Shown one piece after another: positions 18,195-25,574 of a DNA stretch of 64,000 nt. The notes under the pieces were generated by a model. That model was not told where the DNA came from and did not search any database. It saw only the letters and a program-made list of their open reading frames with translations. Made by a program: the position numbers and the translations under genes. The stretch is from Hyphomicrobium sp. (GTDB lineage: Bacteria > Pseudomonadota > Alphaproteobacteria > Rhizobiales > Hyphomicrobiaceae), in the NCBI GenBank assembly GCA_025351425.1, contig JANXVY010000056.1, forward strand, positions 1-64,000. Direction: 5' to 3'. How positions within the stretch are numbered: the stretch's first letter is position 1; each line of letters starts with the position of its first letter.

Positions 18195-19367
18195 ATGCCC
18201 TTTCTTGTCGCCCTCTCGTTGTGCTGCTTTGCAGCGGCCTTTATCATCCGGCTTGTCGATCCCCTGGTGCCTGACATCGCGCGTGATTTTGGCGAGACGC
18301 CACAGCACATGGCTCTGCTCGCGTCCGCGTTCGCCTTCCCCTATGCCCTCAGCCAGCCCGTACTCGGGCCGCTCGGCGATGCAATCGGCAAGGCGCGCAT
18401 CATTCAAGGCTGCCTGATCGTGCTTGCGGTCGCCATGGCGCTGACTGCACTCGCCCCTACCCCGGAAGTCCTCTTCGCCGCCCGCATTGCTGCCGGCCTT
18501 GCCGCCGGGGGAACGGTGCCGGTTTCGCTTGCCATGGTTGGTGATCGTGTGGCGATCGATCAGCGCCAGGTTGCACTGTCGCGGTTGCTGGTCGCGATGT
18601 TGACCGGTCAGCTGGCAGGCGCTCTCGGCGCTGGCGTGGTCGGCAGCCTCTTTGGCTGGCGGGTTGTGATGGGATTGGGCTTCGTGACGATCCTGGCCGC
18701 GGCAGTGCTTGCCCATTTCGCGCTCACCCCGCGCCTCGCCGTGGTCCGCAAGCCGTTCAGCCTTGCTTCCATCCGCAACGGCTACAAGCTGGTGTTCGCC
18801 AATCCGCGGGCGAAGATCTGCTATGGCGCAGTGTTCGTCGGCGGCGTCTGCCTGTTCGGTGTTCTCCCCCACGTCGCGACGCTGCTGGAAGCCCGCGGCG
18901 CAGGCTCGATCCGCGAAGCCGGCTTCGTGATTGGCGCAATGGCGGTCGGCGGGGTCATCTATGCCCTCGCGGTCCGCAAACTCCTCGCTATTCTTGGCGG
19001 GCAAATGAACATGATCCGCGCTGGCGGACTGATTGCGGGCCTCGGCTTTGCACTCGCGAGCCTCCACCTGACGTGGCCCCAGGAGGCGGCCGCATTCGTC
19101 GTCATAGGCATCGGCTTTTACATGATCCATAATTCGCTGCAGACTCAGGCGACCGAACTCGCACCCACGGCGCGCGGCGCGGCCGTTTCACTCCATGCGT
19201 TCTGCTTTTTCATGGGACAGGCCTTCGGGCCGCCGCTGTTTGGGGCGGGCTTCGCGGCGCTCGGCAACGCGGCTACCCTTGGTGTCGCGGCCGCCGCCAT
19301 GGCGGCTCTGGGACTGGTGCTCGCAGAGCTTCTGACGCGCACGAACGTAGTCTCGCGGTCTTCCTGA
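18195..19367 (+). CDS. MFS transporter, probable drug/metabolite exporter
   Basis: This 390-residue protein has 12 hydrophobic segments. The loop after helix 2 (GPLGDAIGKARII) is the MFS motif A form, and the segment LAAGGTVPVSLAMVGDRV is typical of DHA1-like exporters. The substrate cannot be read from sequence. The frame is open from 18057, but that would need a TTG start and a non-hydrophobic 46-residue leader; ATG 18195 has AAGG six bases upstream and puts helix 1 at the N-terminus. It is divergent from the membrane hydrolase gene. Confidence 0.82.
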   Translation: MPFLVALSLCCFAAAFIIRLVDPLVPDIARDFGETPQHMALLASAFAFPYALSQPVLGPLGDAIGKARIIQGCLIVLAVAMALTALAPTPEVLFAARIAAGLAAGGTVPVSLAMVGDRVAIDQRQVALSRLLVAMLTGQLAGALGAGVVGSLFGWRVVMGLGFVTILAAAVLAHFALTPRLAVVRKPFSLASIRNGYKLVFANPRAKICYGAVFVGGVCLFGVLPHVATLLEARGAGSIREAGFVIGAMAVGGVIYALAVRKLLAILGGQMNMIRAGGLIAGLGFALASLHLTWPQEAAAFVVIGIGFYMIHNSLQTQATELAPTARGAAVSLHAFCFFMGQAFGPPLFGAGFAALGNAATLGVAAAAMAALGLVLAELLTRTNVVSRSS

Positions 19368-19542
19368 AACGTGCCTGCTCGTTTCGTGGGCATTTGCCGC
19401 ATCAACCGGCAAAATCGCGCCATGAAAGGCTGGTGCGCACCTTCGATTAATGATCAGATCAGGTTGGCGCGTTCCTTGCCTCATCGAGGTCTTACGCACT
19501 GCAAAATACGCGTGCCGCTTGAATTTGGCATTGGGGGAACGA

Positions 19543-20970
19543 ATGCCGGCTGCCTTTGACGAGATGACTGGAACCGGCACTTTGGCGAGTGGGTCGGCGC
19601 GCCAGCCGTACGGTGGCTTAGCCGATTGGATAGCAGCCCAGCCGCTGGAAGCGCTGCAACGCAAGCGCACTGACGCCGAGAGCGTGTTCCGCCGCACGGG
19701 GATCACGTTTGCTGTCTACGGCGACCCGAAGTCCGCCGAACGGCTGATCCCCTTCGACATTATCCCGCGCATTATCGCCGCCAACGAATGGCGGCGCCTC
19801 TCGACCGGGATCGAACAGCGCGTGCGCGCGTTGAACGCATTCATGCACGACATTTATCACCGCCAGGAGATCCTTAAGGCGGGTCGCATCCCCGAGGAAC
19901 TGATCATCAATAATAGCGCCTTTGTTCCGGAGATGTTGGGTGTCAACCCCGCGCTCGGCATCTACAGCCACATCATCGGCATCGACCTCGTGCGCACGAG
20001 CGAAAACGAATTCTATGTGTTGGAGGACAACACGCGCACCCCGTCCGGCGTGTCCTACATGCTGGAAAACCGCGAAACCATGATGCAACTGTTCCCCGAG
20101 TTGTTCGCCGCCAATCGCGTCGCGCCGGTCGACACCTACCCCGAAGATCTGCTGAAAACGCTGGTTTCGGTGGCCCCCTCGAATCTCGACGACGATCCGG
20201 TGATCGCGGTGCTGACGCCGGGGCTCTATAACAGCGCCTACTATGAGCATTCGTTCCTGGCCGATCAGATGGGAGCCGAACTGGTCGAGGCCTACGACCT
20301 CGTCGTGCTCGACGGCGCGCTGCAGATGAAAACGACCCAAGGGCTGCGCCGCGTGGACGTCTTGTACCGCCGCGTCGACGATGACTACCTCGATCCGCTT
20401 GTATTCCGCCCCGACAGCCTGCTGGGCGTGCCTGGCCTCTTCGACGTCTATCGCGCGGGCCGGGTGACCATCGTGAACGCGCCGGGCGCCGGCATCGCGG
20501 ATGATAAGGCGATCTACAGCTACATTCCCCAGATCATCGAATTTTACCTGGGCCAGCAGCCGATCTTGAAGAACGTGCCGACCTACAATTGCCGCAACGC
20601 GTCCGATCTCACCTACGTGCTGGAGCACATGGCAGAACTGGTGGTGAAAGAGGTCCATGGCTCAGGCGGTTACGGCATGCTGGTTGGCCCTGCCGCCACG
20701 AAAGCCGAAGTCGAGGCGTTCCGCGACAAGGTCAAAGCCAACCCCAACAACTACATCGCCCAGCCAACCCTGGCTCTCTCGACGTGCCCAACCCTCGTCG
20801 ATGGCGGCTTGGCGCCCCGCCACCTCGATCTGCGTCCCTTTGTGCTGATTGGCGACAAGGTCCGCCTGACGCCAGGCGGGTTAACTCGTGTCGCGCTGCG
20901 CGAGGGCTCCCTCGTCGTCAATTCGAGCCAAGGCGGCGGCACCAAGGACACGTGGATCTTACAAGACTAA
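19543..20970 (+). CDS. Circularly permuted ATP-grasp protein (DUF404/DUF407), Anbu cluster
   Basis: This 475-residue protein belongs to the permuted ATP-grasp type 2 family. Visible marks are the GITFAVYGDPKSAERLIPFDIIPR block, the GVNPALGIYSHIIGIDLVR region, VLEDNTRTPSG and VKEVHGSGGYGM with the nucleotide-binding Lys. ATP-grasp enzymes activate a carboxylate as acyl-phosphate and join it to an amine, so this one probably makes an amide or peptide bond on an unknown substrate. It heads a four-gene run with alpha-E, transglutaminase and Anbu peptidase. GGGGGAACGA precedes ATG 19543; the frame is open further upstream without a good start. Confidence 0.92.
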   Translation: MPAAFDEMTGTGTLASGSARQPYGGLADWIAAQPLEALQRKRTDAESVFRRTGITFAVYGDPKSAERLIPFDIIPRIIAANEWRRLSTGIEQRVRALNAFMHDIYHRQEILKAGRIPEELIINNSAFVPEMLGVNPALGIYSHIIGIDLVRTSENEFYVLEDNTRTPSGVSYMLENRETMMQLFPELFAANRVAPVDTYPEDLLKTLVSVAPSNLDDDPVIAVLTPGLYNSAYYEHSFLADQMGAELVEAYDLVVLDGALQMKTTQGLRRVDVLYRRVDDDYLDPLVFRPDSLLGVPGLFDVYRAGRVTIVNAPGAGIADDKAIYSYIPQIIEFYLGQQPILKNVPTYNCRNASDLTYVLEHMAELVVKEVHGSGGYGMLVGPAATKAEVEAFRDKVKANPNNYIAQPTLALSTCPTLVDGGLAPRHLDLRPFVLIGDKVRLTPGGLTRVALREGSLVVNSSQGGGTKDTWILQD

Positions 20971-20989
20971 ATTAACAGGACGATAGAGT

Positions 20990-21937
20990 ATGCTCGGACG
21001 CACGGCCAATGACTTGTTCTGGCTCGCCCGCTCCGTCGAACGCGCCGAAAACATGGCGCGTCTGACCGAAGTGGGCTACCGCATCATGATGCTGCCCCAA
21101 GCAGCCGACAACCCGCATCAGGAGTGGCGCTCGACCTTGGCGAGCGCGGGCTGCACCGACTTGTATTTCGCCAAGTATGACAATGTGGAGACGAAACACG
21201 TCGTCAACTTTCTGCTATTTGATCCAGATAACCCCTCAAGCGTCTATAGCTGCTTGGCCAACGCGCGCCGCAACGCGCGTGCGCAGCGCATCGCGATCAC
21301 CCGCGACATGTGGGAGAGCATGAACTCGGCCTGGATCGACTTTGCCGGTTTCAATCCAGATACCTTGTCCGTCAACGAGTTGCCGCGCGTGCTCGACTGG
21401 GTGAAACAGCGCTCCGCCCTCTACCGCGGCGCGATGTTGAACACGATCTTGCGCAACGACACCTACTGCTTTAGCCAGCTCGGCACCTTTCTGGAACGCG
21501 GCGACAACACGGCGCGCATTCTCGACGTGAAGTATTATGTGCTGCTGCCGAGCATCGGCTTGGTCGGCACGCCGGTCGACAACGAGCAGTGGGCCGCAAT
21601 CCTGCGCTCGGTCACCGCCCATCGCAGCTACCGCTGGGTCTACAAGGAGAATTACCGGCCAGCCAACATCGCGGAATTTCTGATCCTCAACCCGCAAATG
21701 CCGCGCTCGCTCCGCTACTGCTATAGCGAAATCACCGGAGCTCTCACCGACCTCGGCCACATCTATGGTGAAACGCACGCATGCCATACCGATAGCACCG
21801 TCACCGCGAACAATCTCGCCCGCTTGAGCGTCGACGAGATTTTCGCAATGGGCCTGCATGAATTCCTGCTCGAATTTACGAGCTGCAATGCAAAGCTCGC
21901 CGCCGAAGTCTCCAGCGCTTACAACTTCACCGGATAA
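20990..21937 (+). CDS. Alpha-E domain protein (DUF403), Anbu cluster
   Basis: This 315-residue mostly helical protein starts MLGRTANDLFWLARSVERAENMARL, the conserved opening of the alpha-E family, and carries LGTFLERGDNTARILDVKYY in the middle. The biochemical role is unknown; the family nearly always accompanies the permuted ATP-grasp protein, and here it follows with a 19-bp gap. AGGACGATAGAGT provides the ribosome binding site. Confidence 0.92.
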   Translation: MLGRTANDLFWLARSVERAENMARLTEVGYRIMMLPQAADNPHQEWRSTLASAGCTDLYFAKYDNVETKHVVNFLLFDPDNPSSVYSCLANARRNARAQRIAITRDMWESMNSAWIDFAGFNPDTLSVNELPRVLDWVKQRSALYRGAMLNTILRNDTYCFSQLGTFLERGDNTARILDVKYYVLLPSIGLVGTPVDNEQWAAILRSVTAHRSYRWVYKENYRPANIAEFLILNPQMPRSLRYCYSEITGALTDLGHIYGETHACHTDSTVTANNLARLSVDEIFAMGLHEFLLEFTSCNAKLAAEVSSAYNFTG

Positions 21938-21954
21938 GAAATACCAAATCCCCC

Positions 21955-22794
21955 ATGCTGATCTCCGTCCGCCACGTCACCCGGTATACCTACGATGCTC
22001 CGGCGCGCTATGCGATCCTGTCGCTGCGCCTGCAGCCGCCGGTCTTTGCTGGCCAAAGCGTCCAGTCCTGGACCATCAGCGCGCCCGGCATCGAAAAGGC
22101 GCTCCGTTTCACTGACGGATTTGGCAATTCGGTCGCACTCGTTGCTATCAAAGACGAGCATACTGAGATTGAAATCGTCGCCGAAGGCGTTGTTGAAACG
22201 GTTGATTGCACCGGCGTCGTCCGCGGCCTGAAGGAAGCGGCGCCCGTGCGCATCTACCTGCGCAACACGCCCGCAACGCTAGCCGATGCGGCGATCAAGG
22301 AATTGGCGGCCGAAACGCCGGCCGAAAAGGGCGGCCTCGCCCGCCTTCATGCGCTGATGGACATCATCCGCGACCGCGTCGAGTACGAAACCGGCACCAC
22401 CTCGCCGCTGACGACCGCAGCCGAAGTGCTGGAACAAGGCCGCGGCGTCTGCCAGGACCACGCCCATGTGTTCATCGCCGCAGCCCGCGTGTTGGGCTTT
22501 CCTGCCCGTTACATCAACGGCTACTTCCTGTCGGGCGCAGCCCAGCCAGAATTGGCTCACCACGCCTGGGCCGAAGCCCACGTCGATCACCTGGGCTGGG
22601 TCGGCTTCGATGTCGCCAATCGCGTCTGCCCCGACGACCGCTACGTGCGCCTTGCTGTCGGCCTAGATTCCGCAACCGCAAGCCCTATCCGTGGCAGCCG
22701 CCCGTTGCCCCTTGGCACCTCCCACGTCGAAGAACGCCTTGACGTCTCCGTCGAAGTCCACCAGCAACAGCAGCAGAAAATGCAGCAGCAATAA
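21955..22794 (+). CDS. Transglutaminase-like cysteine protease, Anbu cluster
   Basis: This 279-residue protein has the bacterial transglutaminase N-terminal beta domain (about 1-90) and the core with catalytic C166 in GRGVCQDHAH, H203 in HHAWAEA and D219 in GFDVAN. Such proteins are generally peptidases or amidases rather than cross-linkers. It ends in a short Gln-rich tail. It follows the alpha-E gene by 17 bp and belongs to the same unit. No signal peptide is present, so it acts in the cytoplasm. Confidence 0.92.
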   Translation: MLISVRHVTRYTYDAPARYAILSLRLQPPVFAGQSVQSWTISAPGIEKALRFTDGFGNSVALVAIKDEHTEIEIVAEGVVETVDCTGVVRGLKEAAPVRIYLRNTPATLADAAIKELAAETPAEKGGLARLHALMDIIRDRVEYETGTTSPLTTAAEVLEQGRGVCQDHAHVFIAAARVLGFPARYINGYFLSGAAQPELAHHAWAEAHVDHLGWVGFDVANRVCPDDRYVRLAVGLDSATASPIRGSRPLPLGTSHVEERLDVSVEVHQQQQQKMQQQ

Positions 22795-22803
22795 TTCCCG
22801 CGA

Positions 22804-22860
22804 GAGTGCTTCCGGGAAAAGTGTGCAGCGGTTTTCCCGGACGAAGCACGACAAAACAAA
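22804..22860. repeat. RIME-like palindromic repeat, copy 1
   Basis: Nested arms are GTGCTTC/GAAGCAC (22806-22812 and 22843-22849) and CCGGGAAAA/TTTTCCCGG (22812-22820 and 22832-22840), around a GTGTGCAGCG loop. Two related copies stand in tandem at 37620-37740. The sequence matches the palindromic intergenic repeats common in Hyphomicrobiales. It lies in the gap before the Anbu gene and may act as a transcript hairpin. Confidence 0.75.
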
Positions 22861-22924
22861 AAACCGGGGTCTTTCCGTGCTTCATTCAATTCCGGCAAGG
22901 CCCTAGTTCCGGAGATTTCGTCAA

Positions 22925-23656
22925 ATGACGTATGGCGTCGCGCTGCGCTTGGAGCGCGGACTTGTATTCGGTGCCGATACCCGCACCAATGCGGGCATCG
23001 ACAACATCGCCCAATATCGCAAGCTGCAGTTCTGGCGCAAACCCGGCGAACGGGTGATCGTGCTGCTGGCGGCGGGCAACCTGGCCGTCACCCAGTCGGT
23101 GGTCAGCCTGATCAACGAGCAGCTGTCCTCAGGTGAACCCGATCAGCCGAACTTGCTCAATCAGCCGAGCATGTTCCGCGTCGCCCGCCACATTGGCGAT
23201 ATCATCCGCAGGGTCCGCGAAACCGATGGCCCCTCGCTGGAAGCCAGCAAATCAGGTTTCAACGCCAGCTTCATCCTTGGCGGCCAGATCGGCAGCGAGC
23301 GGCCGACGCTGTTCCAGATCTATGCCGAGGGCAACTTCATCGAGGCCTCCGACGACACGCCGTTCTTCCAGATCGGCGAACACAAATACGGCAAGCCGAT
23401 TTTGGACCGTGTGGCTCAACCCAAGATGCGGTTGGGAGAGGCCGCCAAGTTGATGCTGCTGTCGTTTGATTCGACGTTGCGTTCGAACCTCTCCGTCGGC
23501 ATGCCGATCGATATCCTGATCTACGAACGCGACAGCCTCGACGTCCGCCGCGAGAAGCGCATCGAGGATGACGACGAGTATTTCAAGAAGCTTTCGGCTG
23601 CCTGGTCGGACGCGTTGCGGCAGGCCTTCGCCAAGATCGACGAGTTCAAGGTCTGA
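22925..23656 (+). CDS. anbu: Anbu, proteasome-like protease
   Basis: This 243-residue protein is a bacterial beta-type proteasome relative. It starts MTYGVALRLERGLVFGADTR: after Met removal Thr2 would be the N-terminal nucleophile, with D18 and K33 in the usual supporting positions. Anbu assembles into open helical rings without a known ATPase partner. Its place after the ATP-grasp, alpha-E and transglutaminase genes is the classic Anbu gene set, proposed to make and recycle a peptide-type modification; the substrate is unknown. GGAG lies nine bases before the ATG. A 130-bp gap with a palindromic repeat separates it from the transglutaminase gene. Confidence 0.92.
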   Translation: MTYGVALRLERGLVFGADTRTNAGIDNIAQYRKLQFWRKPGERVIVLLAAGNLAVTQSVVSLINEQLSSGEPDQPNLLNQPSMFRVARHIGDIIRRVRETDGPSLEASKSGFNASFILGGQIGSERPTLFQIYAEGNFIEASDDTPFFQIGEHKYGKPILDRVAQPKMRLGEAAKLMLLSFDSTLRSNLSVGMPIDILIYERDSLDVRREKRIEDDDEYFKKLSAAWSDALRQAFAKIDEFKV

Positions 23657-23669
23657 CCTCGACGCCGGC

Positions 23670-23930
23670 TCAGCCTGCTCGGAGCAGGGCGACCAGATCA
23701 ATATAGGCTCGCATGGCATCATCACGGCTCATGCCGCTCAATGCGTCCCAGGCATCGTATTTCGCGGTCGCGACCATATCGAACATCTCGGGCCGCTCGC
23801 CGGTCGCGTCACCTATGCTTGCTTGTTTGAACAGAGCGTAGAGCCGCAACAGCGTCGCGTTGTCCGGGCGCTGCGTAATCAACCTTGAATGGGCAACCGC
23901 CGTGTCAAATAGGGCGACAAGGTCAGACAT
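23670..23930 (-). CDS. Acyl-CoA-binding protein
   Basis: This 86-residue protein is a full ACBP four-helix domain. The ligand motif LYALFKQASIGD lies at 30-41 (Y31, K35), with K57 and the W61 region (AKYDAWDALSGMS) after it. ACBPs bind and buffer long-chain acyl-CoA in the cytosol. They are far less common in bacteria than in eukaryotes but do occur in proteobacteria. The gene is convergent with the Anbu gene, only 13 bp apart. I started at MSDLVALF; the upstream in-frame ATG would add 25 residues unlike the family. Confidence 0.88.
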   Translation of the reverse strand: MSDLVALFDTAVAHSRLITQRPDNATLLRLYALFKQASIGDATGERPEMFDMVATAKYDAWDALSGMSRDDAMRAYIDLVALLRAG

Positions 23931-24105
23931 GATGGGTCTCGGCTGTAAGTGACGATTGAGTTCCTGTTCAATGCCTGCATATGATCCGTCAAGCCAATTA
24001 GACACTAAAAACGATATGAGAAATAGAGAATATCGGTCGTGAAACGACGGTTTGCGATTACGCGTCGCTTTAAATGATTGATTTTACCGCAATTGAGCAC
24101 CGCTC

Positions 24106-24558
24106 ATGTCACCTGAAACAGCCCTTTGCGGCATTTGGGCCTGCTGGCAGGTGCGCGGTCGCACCCAGTTCCTGACGTATTTCTCCGCAGACGTGGAGTA
24201 CGCCCTGTATATTCCGCAAGACACAGTGCCCTTCGGCGGCGTGACGGTTGGCAAGGCAGCGTTTTCGGATCGCTTGCAGACCATCCTCGATCAGTTCGAG
24301 ATTTTGAACTACGAAGCTGTTTTTCTCGGCGCGACCGAGGATACGGCGCGCGGCATCGTCAGGTTCAACTACCGCCACAGGGCAACAGGCGAGTGCATCG
24401 ACGGCATGATGCGTCACGTCATCAAGCTGCAGGACGGGCTGATCGTTCGCATCGAGGAATATCACGATGTGGACCGCGTGCGCGCGTTCATGCGTCTGGT
24501 CGCCCACACGGCCGCCACCAACCCCCTTCTGGTCGATCAGCCCGCCGACGAGACTTGA
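24106..24558 (+). CDS. NTF2-like/SnoaL-like domain protein
   Basis: This 150-residue protein has the cone-shaped NTF2-like fold pattern: an N-terminal helix, then strands with YFSADVEYALY, VRFNYRHRATGE and the end strand DGLIVRIEEYHD before the terminal helix. Such domains serve as small enzymes or ligand binders, and the ligand is not readable here. No strong ribosome binding site is visible before the ATG. Confidence 0.72.
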   Translation: MSPETALCGIWACWQVRGRTQFLTYFSADVEYALYIPQDTVPFGGVTVGKAAFSDRLQTILDQFEILNYEAVFLGATEDTARGIVRFNYRHRATGECIDGMMRHVIKLQDGLIVRIEEYHDVDRVRAFMRLVAHTAATNPLLVDQPADET

Positions 24559-24593
24559 CCGCAAAGCGGCCGGTGTGCAACTCCGCTAGCCAC

Positions 24594-24642
24594 AGCAGGA
24601 TTTCCCATATGTGCACTTGCGGTTTTGCGTGAAAATCCTGCT
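24594..24642 (+). promoter_or_regulatory. Inverted repeat in the leader of the FAH-family gene
   Basis: Perfect 10-bp arms AGCAGGATTT and AAATCCTGCT are separated by 29 bases and end 36 bp before the FAH-family start. It could form a long leader hairpin or be an operator pair. I recognise no riboswitch class. Confidence 0.4.
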
Positions 24643-24678
24643 CATGTAAAAATATCGAAGTGATTAGGGGTCGCAGGC

Positions 24679-25527
24679 ATGAAGCTCGTTCGATTTGGCG
24701 CCGTGGGTCACGAGAAGCCAGGCCTGGTGGACGCAGATGGCGCCATTCGCGATCTATCGGCCCACGTGGCCGACATCACGGCTGAAACGTTGGCGCCCGC
24801 GTCTCTTGCGAAGTTGAGCAAGATCGACCCGAAGTCGCTTCCCCTGGCGCCGGCTGACGCGCGCCTGGGCAGCCCCGTAGCCAAGGTCTGGAACTTCATA
24901 GCCATTGGGCTCAACTTCGTCGACCACGCCAAGGAAACCGGCGCACCGATCCCGCCCGAGCCGATCCTGTTCAACAAGGCCGGCAATGCCATTGTCGGCC
25001 CGAACGACAACGTGATGATCCCCAAAGAGAGCAAGATGCTCGACTACGAGGTCGAGATCGCGCTCGTGATCGGCACTCGCGCCCGCTACGTCGCCGAATC
25101 CGATGCCCTGAAGCACATCGCCGGTTATACGATCTGCAACGACGTGTCCGAACGCCACTGGCAGAAGGACCGCAAGGGCCAGTGGGTTAAAGGCAAGAGC
25201 TTTGAGACTTCGGGTCCGCTCGGCCCTTGGCTGGTGACGCCCGACGAAGTACCCGATCCGCACGCCCTCGCCATGACGCTCGACGTCAACGGCGAGCGCC
25301 GCCAGAATGGCACCACCGCGAACATGATCTTCAAGATCCCATTCCTGCTCGCCTATATCAGCCAATTTATGGTGCTGGAACCGGGCGACGTGGTGACGAC
25401 GGGTACACCCGCCGGCGTGGCGCTCGGCATGAAGCCGCCGGTCTGGCTGCAGGCGGGCGACGTCCTGACGCTGTCGATCGACAAGCTCGGCCACCAGCGC
25501 CAGACCATCGTGCCGTTCAAAATGTAA
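24679..25527 (+). CDS. Fumarylacetoacetate hydrolase family protein
   Basis: This 282-residue enzyme has the FAH fold with KVWNFIAIGLNFVDHAKETG near 73-92, the metal-site segment MLDYEVEIALVIG near 116-128, and GDVVTTGTPAGVALGM near 237-252. FAH-family members cleave or decarboxylate beta-keto acids with a Mg ion; substrates include acylpyruvates, 2-hydroxyhepta-dienedioates and ureidoglycolate. The exact reaction cannot be assigned. It appears to be a single gene, with a long inverted repeat in its leader. Confidence 0.88.
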   Translation: MKLVRFGAVGHEKPGLVDADGAIRDLSAHVADITAETLAPASLAKLSKIDPKSLPLAPADARLGSPVAKVWNFIAIGLNFVDHAKETGAPIPPEPILFNKAGNAIVGPNDNVMIPKESKMLDYEVEIALVIGTRARYVAESDALKHIAGYTICNDVSERHWQKDRKGQWVKGKSFETSGPLGPWLVTPDEVPDPHALAMTLDVNGERRQNGTTANMIFKIPFLLAYISQFMVLEPGDVVTTGTPAGVALGMKPPVWLQAGDVLTLSIDKLGHQRQTIVPFKM

Positions 25528-25534
25528 AGAGTAG

Positions 25535-25565
25535 GTTGGGTTAAGCGCCTTCGCCGTAACCCAAC
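25535..25565. repeat. GTTGGGTTA palindrome between convergent genes
   Basis: Nine-base arms GTTGGGTTA and TAACCCAAC are separated by a 13-base loop. It sits between the convergent FAH-family gene and the large membrane protein gene. There is no T run, so it is probably a dispersed REP-like element common in related genomes that may still help end transcripts. Confidence 0.6.
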
Positions 25566-25574
25566 AGCTTAACT

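Noticed and set aside
19393-19413. TTTGCCG/CGGCAAA hairpin as terminator of the MFS gene
   Set aside because: The stem is only 7 bp and is followed by A residues instead of T on the plus strand.
21982-21989. A further GGTATACC octamer
   Set aside because: It lies inside the transglutaminase coding region (RYTYDAP) and is explained by codons; it was kept only as a caution for the motif claim.
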